DNA from: an uncultured Chitinophagaceae bacterium
GTDB lineage: Bacteria > Bacteroidota > Bacteroidia > Chitinophagales > Chitinophagaceae
Length of the DNA stretch: 64,000 nt
Assembly: GCA_937862815.1 (NCBI GenBank)
Contig: CALMED010000001.1
Span: 62,001-126,000 of the forward strand
Reading direction: 5' to 3'
A model generated the notes under the pieces. The model searched no databases. It was not told the origin of the DNA and saw nothing but the letters and a program-made list of their open reading frames with translations. This document shows positions 41,803 to 51,700 of this stretch, piece after piece. A program made the position numbers and the translations under genes. Position 1 is the first letter of the stretch, and every line of letters begins with the position of its first letter.

Positions 41803-42325
41803 GCGCCAGGGGTTGAATGGGTTCGGTCATATCGCGGCGGTTCAGTTGTCCTTCTTCTTCCACCGCTTCCCGCCGCAGGCGTACCGAAGGTTCCGGTTCT
41901 TTGGACTTCTGCTCTAAAATACCCAATGCCTGCACCACGCCGTCAATGATCTGTTCGGGACGGGTGCCGCAGCCGCACACATACACATCTACGGGAATGT
42001 ATTGATCTACCCCACCCTCGCAGTTATACATACCGCGGAACACGCCGCCGGTGCTGGCGCAGGTGCCGCAGGCCACCACCACCTTGGGTTCGGGCATCTG
42101 GTTGTAAATCTCCACCAGCCGCTCCCGGGAGCGCTTGGTAACCGGACCGGTCACCAGCAGAATATCGCTCTGCTTGGGGTTGCCCGTATTGATCATGCCA
42201 AAACGTTCAATGTCATATTTGGGACCCAGGCAGGCCAGTATTTCAATGTCGCAGCCATTGCAGCTACCGGCATTGTAATGCAGGATCCAGGGCGATTTTT
42301 TGCGGAAGGAGGCGAGGTTCATCAT
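41789..42325 (-). CDS. echC: Ech-type hydrogenase small subunit
   Basis: 178 residues, homologous to NuoB/EchC. The proximal [4Fe-4S] ligands are in AGSCNGCDIEILA, ACGTCASTGGVF and YVCGCGTRPEQ. The C-terminal 30 residues (RREAVEEEGQLNRRDMTEPIQPLAHEQD) extend past the normal end and are unusual; they overlap the start of echD. It overlaps echB by 4 bp (ATGA). It passes electrons from ferredoxin through EchF toward the NiFe centre. Confidence 0.92.
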   Translation of the reverse strand: MMNLASFRKKSPWILHYNAGSCNGCDIEILACLGPKYDIERFGMINTGNPKQSDILLVTGPVTKRSRERLVEIYNQMPEPKVVVACGTCASTGGVFRGMYNCEGGVDQYIPVDVYVCGCGTRPEQIIDGVVQALGILEQKSKEPEPSVRLRREAVEEEGQLNRRDMTEPIQPLAHEQD

Positions 42326-43158
42326 ATACTGTTAAGGAGTAAGTTGATAAAGGCCAGGGAAAACGACACCAGCAGCGAGAAGCGCAGCATCTGCCGGTAG
42401 TTCACCCGGGCCGTGGAATTATCGAGGGCGTTCACAAACAAAAAGCTGCCCGCCGCCAGTGCCAGTCCCAGCAGCAGGTTGGTGCCGCTGAACAGAAATA
42501 CGAGGGCGTAGCAAAACACATAATCGAGCCATTTGGCCGTATAAAAAGCTTCATAGAAGATGCCCGAATACTCCAGCTCCACGCCGCCGGTGATCTCCTG
42601 GTGGGCTTCGGCCACATCAAAAGGCGATTTCTTGAGTTTGATGGGCAGCACCAGCAGCAGCGCCGCAAACGAGAGCGGCATCTGGTATAGCAACGGTTTT
42701 GTGTTGGCGAAAGCATCCCGGGCATCAAAACTGCCGGTGCAGAGAAAAACCGATACCGCTATAAGTATAAGCACCGGTTCATACGCCAGGATGCTGATGG
42801 CGGTACGGTTGGCGCCAAGGTGACTGAACACCGAGCGGGTACTATAGCCCGCCAGCACCAGCAGGGCCGTGGCCAGCAGGTGCAGAAACACCACCAGGAT
42901 GAGGTCGCCGCCCAGCAGCAGCACGCCCAGTGCAAACCACAGGGCCACGAGGTGCATGATGCCCAGGAAAGCGTGGGCCGAGTGCACCACCATGCGGCGC
43001 TTATCAGCCAGTTTCAGAAAATCGTAGAAGGGCTGCAGCAGGGGCGGACCCACCCGCCGTTGCATGCGGGCCTTTACAATGCGTTCAAAGCCGTATAAAA
43101 GGCCGCCCAGCACAGGCGCCAGCACAATCAGCAATATGGGTAACCAGTTGGTCATCAT
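42322..43158 (-). CDS. echB: Ech-type hydrogenase NuoH-like membrane subunit
   Basis: 278 residues with about eight hydrophobic helices. Conserved segments RRVGPPLLQPFYDFLKLADKRRMV and SPFDVAEAHQEITGGVELEYSG are hallmarks of NuoH/EchB/HycD. The subunit anchors the hydrophilic arm and links redox chemistry to ion translocation. It sits between echA and echC, matching the gene order of Ech of Methanosarcina. Confidence 0.94.
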   Translation of the reverse strand: MMTNWLPILLIVLAPVLGGLLYGFERIVKARMQRRVGPPLLQPFYDFLKLADKRRMVVHSAHAFLGIMHLVALWFALGVLLLGGDLILVVFLHLLATALLVLAGYSTRSVFSHLGANRTAISILAYEPVLILIAVSVFLCTGSFDARDAFANTKPLLYQMPLSFAALLLVLPIKLKKSPFDVAEAHQEITGGVELEYSGIFYEAFYTAKWLDYVFCYALVFLFSGTNLLLGLALAAGSFLFVNALDNSTARVNYRQMLRFSLLVSFSLAFINLLLNSI

Positions 43159-43165
43159 ACAAAAC

Positions 43166-45031
43166 TTAGAATACCGCCACCGCCAGCAGCACCACCATTA
43201 ACAGCAAGCCGGTTGCCGTTAGCCAGGGCTGCGCCCGTTCGGTGGAGAAATAAAACGATGAAATGGAATAATTCACTTTTTCGCCGCATGCATATTCCGC
43301 TACCCGGTCCACCTTCCGGAAGTGGATGAACAGGGCGGTTACCAGGGTGAGCGGCAGCAAAAACAGGGCCACGGCCATGGGCACCAGCGGCAAATGCGTG
43401 GCGCCAATGTGCAGTTGCCCGCCTGCAATAACCGTTACAACAGAGGTACGCAGCGTGGCCGCCGCCGTAGGCGCCACGAGGTTGGTAACCAGCAGGGGCA
43501 GCAGTACCGCTGCCACACCAATCAGCGCCAGCAGCAGGTACAGCGTACTGCTGTACACCGGTTCGGTATGTTCGGGACGGGCCAGATCGCGGTTGCCGCT
43601 GCGCAGCAACAGTACGCCCATTACCTTAAAATAGAGCAGCGTCAACACCCCGCCGCCCAGCGCTATGGCCACCAGCAGCAGCGCCATGTGGATGCGGTGT
43701 TCGGCAGCCAGGTAGCCCAGCGATTCCACCGTGAGCCATTTGCCCAGGAATGCACCAAAGGGGGGCAGCAGCAGCGATACAAAGCCGATGATGGTAATGA
43801 GGGCGGTACGCGGACCGGTTTCGCCCAGGTGGTCCATATCGTGCGTGTCTTTGAGGTGAAACACCTTCTCCAATACCCCGGCGTTCAGGAAGAGGAGGGC
43901 TTTCGACAGTCCGTGAAAGAGCAGCAACAACAAGGCGGCAATCATCGTTACCGGTGTAGCCACTGCGGCCAGCAGCATCATCAGCGCCAGCAGGGCAATG
44001 GTGGAATGGGCGAGAATGCGTTTGAGGTTCGATTGCGACAGCGCTCCAATGGCCGCGGCTACAAAGCCAAAGGCCGTAATAGCCAGCACTACCATTGCAA
44101 CGGAGGTGCCTTGCAGTGCCGGCGCCAGGCGCAGCAGCACAAAGGGGGCGATCTTCACCATGGTGGAGGAGTGGAGCAGGGCGCTCACGGGCGTGGGCGC
44201 CACCATAGCTCCCAGCAGCCAGTTGCTGAAGGGCAGCTGGGCGCCTTTCACCAGGGCGGCCATGCACAGCAGCGCCAGCGGCACCAGCAGCGCATCGGAT
44301 GGTGCCTGTGCCAGCAGATGCGTAAAGCTGAGGGGACCTTCGCTGTAGATGGCGAGGTACAGCATTGCGCCGATGATGGCCAATCCGCCCAGCTGGTTCA
44401 TCCACAGCGCAGTCAGGGCGTTGCGGGAGGAAACCGCATCACGGCGGAAGCCAATAAAGAGGAAAGAGGCCAGCGTGGTGAGTTCAAAAAACAGGAAGAA
44501 GTATTCGAGGTTGTCGGCCGATACCACGAGGTTCATGGCCGCCACAAACCAGAAGAGGATGGCCAGGAACCAGCGGCGGCGGAAGGGACTGCAGGGCTCT
44601 TCGTCCATGTAGCGCAGGGCGTACACGGCAATGATGCCGCTCACCACGTTGATGAGCAGGTAGAGGTACACGCTCAGCCGGTCCACGTAAAAAGCCGCCC
44701 CGTGCGTTTGTGCCGGGCCGCTCAGCAGCCAGGCCAGCCCCACCAGTTGCAGTACGGCCAGCAGTCCCACCAGAACGTTGCGATGGCGAATGGCCACCCA
44801 GCCAAAGAAGAGGAGCAGCAGCAGGTCGGCGCCCGCCACCAGTTGATCTACGTAGGGGGGCACCGTGAGTTGTACCGGCGCCTCAAAGAGAAAGGCCGTA
44901 GTGGCGGCGAGGGCGGCCAGCGCCACGCCGGCCGTCACCACGGTGGTACGTACCAGCGCCCGGGGCACCAGCAACAGCAGCCCGCTCACCGCCACGGGCA
45001 GGAGGAACAGGCTGTATAACAGGAATTCCAT
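43166..45031 (-). CDS. echA: Ech-type hydrogenase antiporter-like subunit (NuoL/EchA)
   Basis: 621 residues from ATG 45029-45031 (an in-frame GTG lies two codons before). Homolog of NuoL/EchA with about 15 hydrophobic helices. Conserved proton-channel region: LVKGAQLPFSNWLLGAMVAPTPVSALLHSSTMVKIAP, including Lys residues and the TPVSALLHSSTMV motif, and LLLFHGLSKALLFLNAG. Only one antiporter subunit is present, as in Ech. It is the first gene of the ech run. Confidence 0.93.
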   Translation of the reverse strand: MEFLLYSLFLLPVAVSGLLLLVPRALVRTTVVTAGVALAALAATTAFLFEAPVQLTVPPYVDQLVAGADLLLLLFFGWVAIRHRNVLVGLLAVLQLVGLAWLLSGPAQTHGAAFYVDRLSVYLYLLINVVSGIIAVYALRYMDEEPCSPFRRRWFLAILFWFVAAMNLVVSADNLEYFFLFFELTTLASFLFIGFRRDAVSSRNALTALWMNQLGGLAIIGAMLYLAIYSEGPLSFTHLLAQAPSDALLVPLALLCMAALVKGAQLPFSNWLLGAMVAPTPVSALLHSSTMVKIAPFVLLRLAPALQGTSVAMVVLAITAFGFVAAAIGALSQSNLKRILAHSTIALLALMMLLAAVATPVTMIAALLLLLFHGLSKALLFLNAGVLEKVFHLKDTHDMDHLGETGPRTALITIIGFVSLLLPPFGAFLGKWLTVESLGYLAAEHRIHMALLLVAIALGGGVLTLLYFKVMGVLLLRSGNRDLARPEHTEPVYSSTLYLLLALIGVAAVLLPLLVTNLVAPTAAATLRTSVVTVIAGGQLHIGATHLPLVPMAVALFLLPLTLVTALFIHFRKVDRVAEYACGEKVNYSISSFYFSTERAQPWLTATGLLLMVVLLAVAVF

Positions 45032-45394
45032 ATCCACGGGTTTCGGTTCTAAGAGACCGCTAGTTTACGGCCTTACTGCTCCTTGTGAAATGATGGCTGT
45101 CACCACGCCTGCTGACAGGCCTTATGTACACAGGCGGCTGGTTCTGAGGGGTGTGCAGGGAAGGGACTTCCCGTTCCCGGTAAAGAGGGGAGGGGGCTGT
45201 GAGCGGGGGTGCAGGCATCGGCGGGAGTCCCGGCCATCCGCTCTACTCCTCGCTCCTTTACTGTGCTCCGGAGCTGCGGGGTGCCGCTGCTGTCCGGCAG
45301 CCCGTGGGCAGGGGGAACACCGGGCGGCTGTTGAGTGGGGCGGCCTTCGGCCGCCCCCATCCTACCGCAGTACTTGGCTGGGTAATCCGGAACT

Positions 45395-45417
45395 GGCGCA
45401 AGCGTCCCGCTTGTGCC
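45395..45417. repeat. REP-like palindrome, copy A
   Basis: 23 bp: arm GGCGCAAGCG, centre TCC, arm CGCTTGTGCC, a hairpin with 9 of 10 pairs. It is the exact reverse complement of copy B at 45515-45537. Confidence 0.75.
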
Positions 45418-45514
45418 AAAAAGGTCGCAAACCATAGTAGATGAGGAGGTTACAGGTGCAAGCAAAAGGTCAACGTAGCCGTTTGCGCCCTGTTCGGTTC
45501 TTGTCTTGACGAGA

Positions 45515-45537
45515 GGCACAAGCGGGACGCTTGCGCC
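45515..45537. repeat. REP-like palindrome, copy B
   Basis: 23 bp: arm GGCACAAGCG, centre GGA, arm CGCTTGCGCC. It is inverted relative to copy A, 97 bp away, so the pair forms a larger inverted repeat around a non-coding core. Confidence 0.75.
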
Positions 45538-45784
45538 AAGCTGTGGGGTGAAACTGTTATTCGGTCGCAGACGCCGGATCCCTTTAGGTGCATCGGAGCG
45601 GCCCGCTCCCAACCAATCCGGCACATAACAGCGGCCGGAAGCTTAAATAAGCATTCTCCTGATTTAGGTTTAATGGCCTTGGGGTTAAATAGTGAATTTT
45701 TAAACGCTCCTTCCAGAAATACCGCGTCCCCGGCTTTTTCTGCAGGCTGGGACGTTGCGTTGACGAAGATCCTGCCAGGTACCC

Positions 45785-45818
45785 TCCCCATGGGGGAGAG
45801 AGTGCTGGGAAGTAAAAG
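45785..45818. repeat. CCCC/GGGGAGA mini-repeat, copy 1
   Basis: 34 bp beginning TCCCCATGGGGGAGAGAG and continuing TGCTGGGAAGTAAAAG. A second copy (46956-46988) begins TCCCCTGGGGGAGACGG and continues TGCTGAGAAAGAAAAC. Each precedes a gene with an N-terminal signal sequence. Confidence 0.6.
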
Positions 45819-45875
45819 GGCCGGCTACCCGTATGCGGGTATGGTGCGCTCCTGAAAAATGAGCATCTTGCAACA

Positions 45876-46826
45876 ATGAGATACTGCAATACAACAGGCG
45901 CAACACCGGCAACCCAACCCGCCGGCGGCTGGCTGCTGCTGCTTTGCTGTATGTTGCTGCACGGCACAACGATACTGGCGCAACAGGCCGCAATATCCAT
46001 GCAGGAAATGCGTACCGTTATGCGTGTACCGGAAAAGAAACATACGCTGCCCGGCCGCGATTCGCTGACCTACAAACCTCAACTTGCAGGTGCTTCCTTT
46101 ATGGCAGGGCACCTGTTTTCAAGAAGGTACCATGTACTGCCCGGTCGCATTGGAGCCCGGCTGCAGAACGATAATTTCACATCCGACTTATATGAAGCCG
46201 ATTTGCAACCGCGGCAATCCATCAGCGGCCAGCTCAATTTTTTTGGGGTGATGTTTAATGATGTGGTTGACAAACCCCAGAGCCGTTTCTGGAGCAACCT
46301 GTTCCTTTACTATGCGGCCAAGGCCACCTGGAACTGGGTACCGCCCAACAGCGCTGCCAAAAGCGGGGTACAACACCATGTGGAATTGGGTGTGGATTTC
46401 GGCGCACGGTATTTTCCGGCAAAACCGGTGTGCCTCGAGGCCGGGGTCATGCTGCAACCGCTGGCCATGAGCTATATCAGCCTCATCAACATCCCGGTAC
46501 CGGATGTGGTATTCCCGTCGGGTGTAGTGGTGAATGAGATTGAACTCGGGTCGTTTCACATGTACGTGGGCGCCGTTCCTTTTGTTCGTGCCGGGTTATA
46601 TCCCTTGCGGCAGTTGAGCATTGATTGTACGCTGGGTTATCACGCCACCCTCCGCTACCTGAACGTTCTCAACCTTTCGCCGGCCCGAAACGGCTCCCGC
46701 GTAGACAGTGACCTGGTACGGGCCGATCCCGCTAACCTCACATTCAACCAACGCCCGTTTTCCTTCCGCGATTATTCTTTCAATGGCCGTATGGCCGGTA
46801 TTGGCATTACCTTTCATATGAAATAA
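45876..46826 (+). CDS. Outer-membrane-like protein of unknown function
   Basis: 316 residues. N-terminal hydrophobic segment (GGWLLLLCCMLLHGTTILA) ahead of QQAAISMQEMR suggests a signal peptide. The remainder has alternating strand-like text (QLNFFGVMFNDV, GVQHHVELGVDFGARYF, GRMAGIGITFHMK), and a repeated aromatic/Gly pattern, typical of small beta-barrels. No family was recognised. The first ATG gives a rather long polar stretch before the hydrophobic core, so a later start is possible but none is in frame before the core. Followed by another exported protein gene on the same strand. Confidence 0.65.
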   Translation: MRYCNTTGATPATQPAGGWLLLLCCMLLHGTTILAQQAAISMQEMRTVMRVPEKKHTLPGRDSLTYKPQLAGASFMAGHLFSRRYHVLPGRIGARLQNDNFTSDLYEADLQPRQSISGQLNFFGVMFNDVVDKPQSRFWSNLFLYYAAKATWNWVPPNSAAKSGVQHHVELGVDFGARYFPAKPVCLEAGVMLQPLAMSYISLINIPVPDVVFPSGVVVNEIELGSFHMYVGAVPFVRAGLYPLRQLSIDCTLGYHATLRYLNVLNLSPARNGSRVDSDLVRADPANLTFNQRPFSFRDYSFNGRMAGIGITFHMK

Positions 46827-46955
46827 CTGCCGGCGATGGCTGAAGATGCAATTACTTTTCTTTATCATCGTAGCCTCATCAGTTGCCGCTTTGCGAAAGC
46901 AGGAGCTGCAAGACCCTGTCCGTATCCCGCTGTGCCGCTTTCCTGTCACGCCCCG

Positions 46956-46988
46956 TCCCCTGGGGGAGACGGTGCTGAGAAAGAAAAC
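46956..46988. repeat. CCCC/GGGGAGA mini-repeat, copy 2
   Basis: Matches the element at 45785-45818 over about 33 bp with a few differences; it ends 16 bp before the ATG of the next gene. Confidence 0.6.
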
Positions 46989-47004
46989 CAAAAGTTTAAA
47001 CAAC

Positions 47005-47604
47005 ATGTACAACACCATTACATCCAACCGCACCCAACGCAAGGTCATTCTTCGCATTCGTGTGATACTGCTGCTTGGCAGCTGCCTTCTGGCAATACTT
47101 CCCGCCGGCGCTCAACAACTCCGCACCGGTGATGCGGGAAAAATTGTTACAGGCAGGATTGCCGATACCATTTACCAAAAGGTGTTGAAAGCGCTGGTCC
47201 TGGAGCCGGATAATGAAGACACGCTCATCATTAACTATGCCTACAATGCCGATACCTGCTGGAATGCGCTTGAGCGGCAAGGCGCAGATGATATCACCCA
47301 GGTTGTACAGCAACGACAGCACCGGTTTCGCATGCGTACCATCGGCCGCATCTTCAACCGGTTTTATACCGTTTACGAGCCGGGCAACCGCACCCCCAAA
47401 GTAATTTCCTTTGATTATACCTACCAGCGGGATGCCAACCGGCAACTGTTCTACCTGCTGTTTGCCGAACGGTGTATCTGCGGACAATCCATTATCCTGC
47501 TGCCCGACCGGCGCTATATACGCATCCGCTCCGATTCGCATTTAGGCGTACTGAATATTACCGCAGATGAAATAGAAGCCGTTTTTGAGAAAAAGGGGAA
47601 GTAA
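47005..47604 (+). CDS. Exported protein of unknown function
   Basis: 199 residues from ATG 47005; the open frame upstream (46846) runs through a mini-repeat and is unlikely to be translated. A signal-type segment (ILRIRVILLLGSCLLAILPAGAQ) is followed by a mature part with paired Cys (DTCWNAL, ERCICGQS) and beta-like strands (VISFDYTYQRD, RRYIRIRSDSHLGVLNITADE). I cannot assign a family. Possibly in a two-gene unit with the barrel-like protein upstream, 178 bp away. Confidence 0.6.
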   Translation: MYNTITSNRTQRKVILRIRVILLLGSCLLAILPAGAQQLRTGDAGKIVTGRIADTIYQKVLKALVLEPDNEDTLIINYAYNADTCWNALERQGADDITQVVQQRQHRFRMRTIGRIFNRFYTVYEPGNRTPKVISFDYTYQRDANRQLFYLLFAERCICGQSIILLPDRRYIRIRSDSHLGVLNITADEIEAVFEKKGK

Positions 47605-47858
47605 TACGCTCCGTTTCTTTTCAAGAAAGCATAGCGGTCCCGCTCTCCCTGCAACAAAAATAAATTTGCATTTCCCGGAATCCCTTCTACATTTGCGCTC
47701 TGTCTCTGGCCATGCTACGGCCCCGTTTATTTCAGCCTTTTGTTTTTTGTCTTCGTCCTGTTAGTTCATTGATCGTTGTTCGTGACAGGGATCTGTCATT
47801 TCCGGTAACCGGTTTAGTAATTGCCTTTTTTTAATTCACTGCATTAAAATCAGCATTT

Positions 47859-48110
47859 ATGAAACTTTCCGCCTTTATCGCCTTGACACAGGAAGAAAAA
47901 AAAGTGGTTGTTGTACAGGAAGGAGTGCCCCTTGCAAAAAGAGGGGTCCAAAACCACATGGTCTTTCTTTTCCACCTCACCGGTTGTTATGTTGAAACCT
48001 GGTGTTGCCGCGAAACAAAAGAAGTGAAAGATTACCGGGTGTTTCACGACCCCCGGCACCTGACGCCCTACCTCGATGCCATCCCCATCGACCACCTCTT
48101 GTTTCCCTGA
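47859..48110 (+). CDS. Conserved-type small cytoplasmic protein
   Basis: 83 residues: begins MKLSAFIALTQEEKKVVVV, then FLFHLTGCYVETWC and ends LTPYLDAIPIDHLLFP. No signal or membrane helix. It has the look of small Bacteroidota proteins in which a fixed N-terminus (MKLSAFI...EEK) and a C-terminal LxPYLxxIPID are kept, but I cannot name it. No operon partner is clear. 47605-47858 upstream contains no gene. Confidence 0.6.
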   Translation: MKLSAFIALTQEEKKVVVVQEGVPLAKRGVQNHMVFLFHLTGCYVETWCCRETKEVKDYRVFHDPRHLTPYLDAIPIDHLLFP

Positions 48111-48275
48111 GAGATGGCTGCCTGCGGAGCCCGGGTTGGCTTTTCACCAAAGACGGATCCGGCAACATCATTTTTTCAGCCATTCCGTTCTCCGGCCGGC
48201 GGCGCCGGCCGGAAATGTGCGGGAACGGATCTTGCACAACGCAGGAACCCTTGCCATACAGACTTCTGAGACAGC

Positions 48276-48539
48276 GTGAATGACTGCACACGGGATGGCG
48301 ATCCGGCCTGTTCCAAAAGTGAGTTGCCCGCTTTTCTATTGGCTTATCCTCAGCTGGAAAAGCTGAGCCGGGAGAAGAAAAACCTCCTTTTCTGGGGAAA
48401 CATGTTGCAACAAGCCCCTTTGGTTCCGTTCATTGACGGAGCTCACTACTCGCCAGCCTTCAACCGCCAGTTGGCCGACAGCCTGTACCGGTGGCTGCGA
48501 CCCCGCCTGGACCAACGTTCAGGTAATAAAAAACGCTGA
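48276..48539 (+). CDS. Possible small protein (GTG start)
   Basis: 87 residues from a GTG. Text such as KKNLLFWGNMLQQAPLVPF and SPAFNRQLADSLYRWL is protein-like, with a mixed helix pattern. No ATG start, no ribosome-binding evidence and no family. It lies between a small gene and the WD40-caspase gene. I rate it as possible only. Confidence 0.35.
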   Translation: MNDCTRDGDPACSKSELPAFLLAYPQLEKLSREKKNLLFWGNMLQQAPLVPFIDGAHYSPAFNRQLADSLYRWLRPRLDQRSGNKKR

Positions 48540-48741
48540 GTGGTGGCCCCGCACGTCGCAAACCGCCCGCCTGTGCCCTTCCTTTGTTACGCACACGGTA
48601 ACTCAATGTCACAATGCGGCACAAGTTGCCGGGAACCGGACAGGAAGAAAATGGCCCGGATTTATCAGGATGATTCAGAAATCGTCATCGAATGAGAAAG
48701 GTCATTTTTCCCCCCCGGTAAGCCGGATTAAATTCGGCGGT

Positions 48742-51700
48742 ATGAGGCATGTCTGTTTTAGCTGCGTCATCCTTTTATCCTTATTAGCCACGAGCGCACG
48801 TGCGCAGGAGGTCAAAATTGTTTTACCCGCCGGCCATACTAATGAAGTTACGTGGGCCTCCTTCAGCCCGGATGGAAAAAGAATCGTCACGACGTCAAAA
48901 GATAACACGGCCAAACTGTGGGATGTTCAGTCGGGCATGTTGCTGCAAACCTTTGAAGGTCATGGCAATTGGGTAACAACTGCCCACTTTCTTGAAAACG
49001 GAAAGAAAATAGTGACAACCTCCTATGATAATGCAATAAAAATATGGGACGTGCTTTCCGGAAAGGAAATTGTAAGCATTGCGGGCCACCGCGACCGGAT
49101 CAGCACTTCAGTTCTGTCAAAAGACGGCAACTATCTGGCTACTGTTTCATTTGATTCGGCCGCTAAAGTGTGGAACTTACAAACCGGCAAGCTGGTTTGT
49201 GATGCAAAAGCGTATACAGGTTACAATTCCTGGGTTTCTTTCTCCCCGGATGAAAAGAATATGATTACAGCCGCCTGGATGGACAGCGTGGTAAACGTGT
49301 GGGAAATAATGACCGGGAAAAAGCTCCTGGTACTGTCAATAGGTAAAAATTATACAAAGGCCAGCGTCTTTTTTTCACCGGATAAAAAACAAATTATTGT
49401 TGTATCATACCGGGGAATCCATGTGTTTGATGCTAAGACCGGATCACCGATAACAAAAAACGAGCTGTTTACAAACGGATGCGGAGCGCTGTCGCCGGAT
49501 GGCAGTACAATTGCTTTCGGATCAAATGATCATAAGCTGATTTTGTACGATGTGAGGACACAAAAAATAATGGCCGAATTACCCGGGCATACAAAGCCAA
49601 TCACAGCCATCAGGTTTTCAAATGATGGTAAAAAAATTATCAGCACTTCGGAAGACAGCACCGCTATCGTCTGGTCAGCAACTGAGCGGAATATTTTACA
49701 TCGCTTACAAGGGCATGCAAACAGCATAACCTCCATTGCACTTTCGCCGGTTAATGCGCAGATTGTCACCACCGCCAGGGACAATTCCGCCATTGTATGG
49801 GACATAAATACCGGGGAGAAAAAAAATTCATTTTCCGGTCATACCAGTAAAATAATTTCGGCGCAGTTTTCGCCGGATGAGAACCGGTTCTTAACTGCGC
49901 AACGGGATCACACCATAAAAATATGGAACACTCATACCGGGGCGCTGCTTTTTACCTTAAAGGGACACAACGATTATATTTCCGAGGCATCCTTTTCGCC
50001 GGACGGCAGGTTGATATTATCGGCCTCCTGGGATAAGACAACCCGGATCTGGAATTCATATTCCGGCCAGGCAGAACATGTAAATTCCACTTATAAAGAC
50101 TGGGTTACAAAAGCACGTTTTTCAAATGACGGGAAACGCTTTATAGCCTATGCCAGAGACAAGACAATCAGAATAGGCAATACAGAAACCGGGAGTATTG
50201 TAAACAAATACCCGGGTTTCCCGCTCACACTCACAGCGATTAACTTTTCGCCGGATACGGAAAATTTTGTTGTCGCTTATTTGCTTGATACGCCCCGGAT
50301 TTACCAAACCAAAACCGGCCGGCTGACGGGAAAACTGTTGGGAAAGGATTTAAGCGTGGATAATATGTACTTTACCGCCGACTCAAAAAAGATTGTTACT
50401 ACAGGATTTGACGGAGTGGTACGGTTGTGGGATGCGGCAACAGGAAAACCTTTGCTGAACCTGCCCGCTCAACCCCGATGGGCCTGTTTCGCAAAAGAAT
50501 CGCCCGATGGACTGACTTATGCTTCCGGCTACGCACTTCACTGGATTAAACTGTGGGATCCGCGTACGGGCAGGGAAATCAAAACCCTTCCGGTTCCCGC
50601 GGCAACCTATCCCTGCGACTATGGATTTCAATCGGGAAAGGCTTTGGGAAGAGGACAAACCGAAGTGCACCTGATTCCGGAAAATCCGGCCCATGCCGTT
50701 ACGTTTTATGCCATAGACAGTTCGGACTATCTTTTAATTAACAAAGACGGATACTATACCTGTACTCCCGCTTCGGCAAAGTTGCTGCATTACATTACAG
50801 GCGACCTCAGGATCATCACGTTTGATCAGCTGGACGTAAAATACAACAGGCCCGATAAAATTCTCGAATCGCTGGGAAATACAGATACGGCATTGATCAA
50901 CTCCTATAAAAGAGCCTACCAGAAAAGAATCAAAAAGCTGGCCATTGACACTACCCAATTTGCAGGTAATTATGGAATACCCGAATCAGACATCGTAAAC
51001 AAAGCGGAGATTCAATACGACCAGGCAAAGGAAAAACTGTTGCTGAAAATAAAATGCTCCGACCGGATGTTTAACCTGAACCGGTTCAACATATGGATCA
51101 ACGATGTGCCGCTGTTTGGCTTACGGGGAATTAACATACGGCACCGTAAGAGTAAGGAATTTGATTCAAGCATAACGGTCCTGCTTTCGGAAGGAATCAA
51201 CAAAGTTGAAGCTTCGGTGACTAATTCGAACGGAACAGAAAGTTACAAGATGCCGCTTTACGTAAAGTATACCCCCTTGGTTCCGGTTGAAAAGAAGGTG
51301 TATTTTATCGGAATCGGCATCAATCATTTTTCGGATGCCAGGCATAATCTTCAATGGTGCGTGAAAGATATCAGAGACCTGGTAAATAAATTCAGGGAGA
51401 AGTACGGTGCGCAGCTGGTGGTTGATACGCTGTTTGACAACAATGTTGTTTTAAAGAACATTTTACCGTTAAAAGCGAAACTTGCAAGGACAACCATTAA
51501 TGACAAAGTAATAATAGCTTACTCCGGCCACGGATTGCTTTCGAAGCAGTACGATTATTACCTGTCGTCTTATGACATTAACTTCAGCCAGCCGGAAGAG
51601 AACGGAATTCCTTACGAAGAAATTGAGTTATTGCTGGACAGTATCCCGGCCCGCATGAAATTACTGCTGTTAGACGCCTGTCATAGCGGAGAAGTGGATA

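Larger units (their letters stand above)
45032..45875. other. Large spacer between ech operon and plus-strand genes
   Basis: About 840 bp without a convincing gene. It contains the two exact 23-bp REP-like palindromes described separately and a CCCC/GGGGAGA element at 45785-45818. The promoters for both directions must lie here, but I could not mark one. ORFs of 60-190 codons in all frames look like shadow frames with Pro/Arg/Ala-rich text. Confidence 0.55.

Noticed and set aside
43322-45019. Plus-strand ORF of 565 codons opposite echA
   Set aside because: Gln/Arg/His-rich text with no domain; antisense shadow of a conserved membrane protein gene.
45100-45624. Minus-strand ORF of 174 codons in the spacer
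   Set aside because: Pro/Ala/Arg-rich text running through REP-like palindromes; no start context or family.
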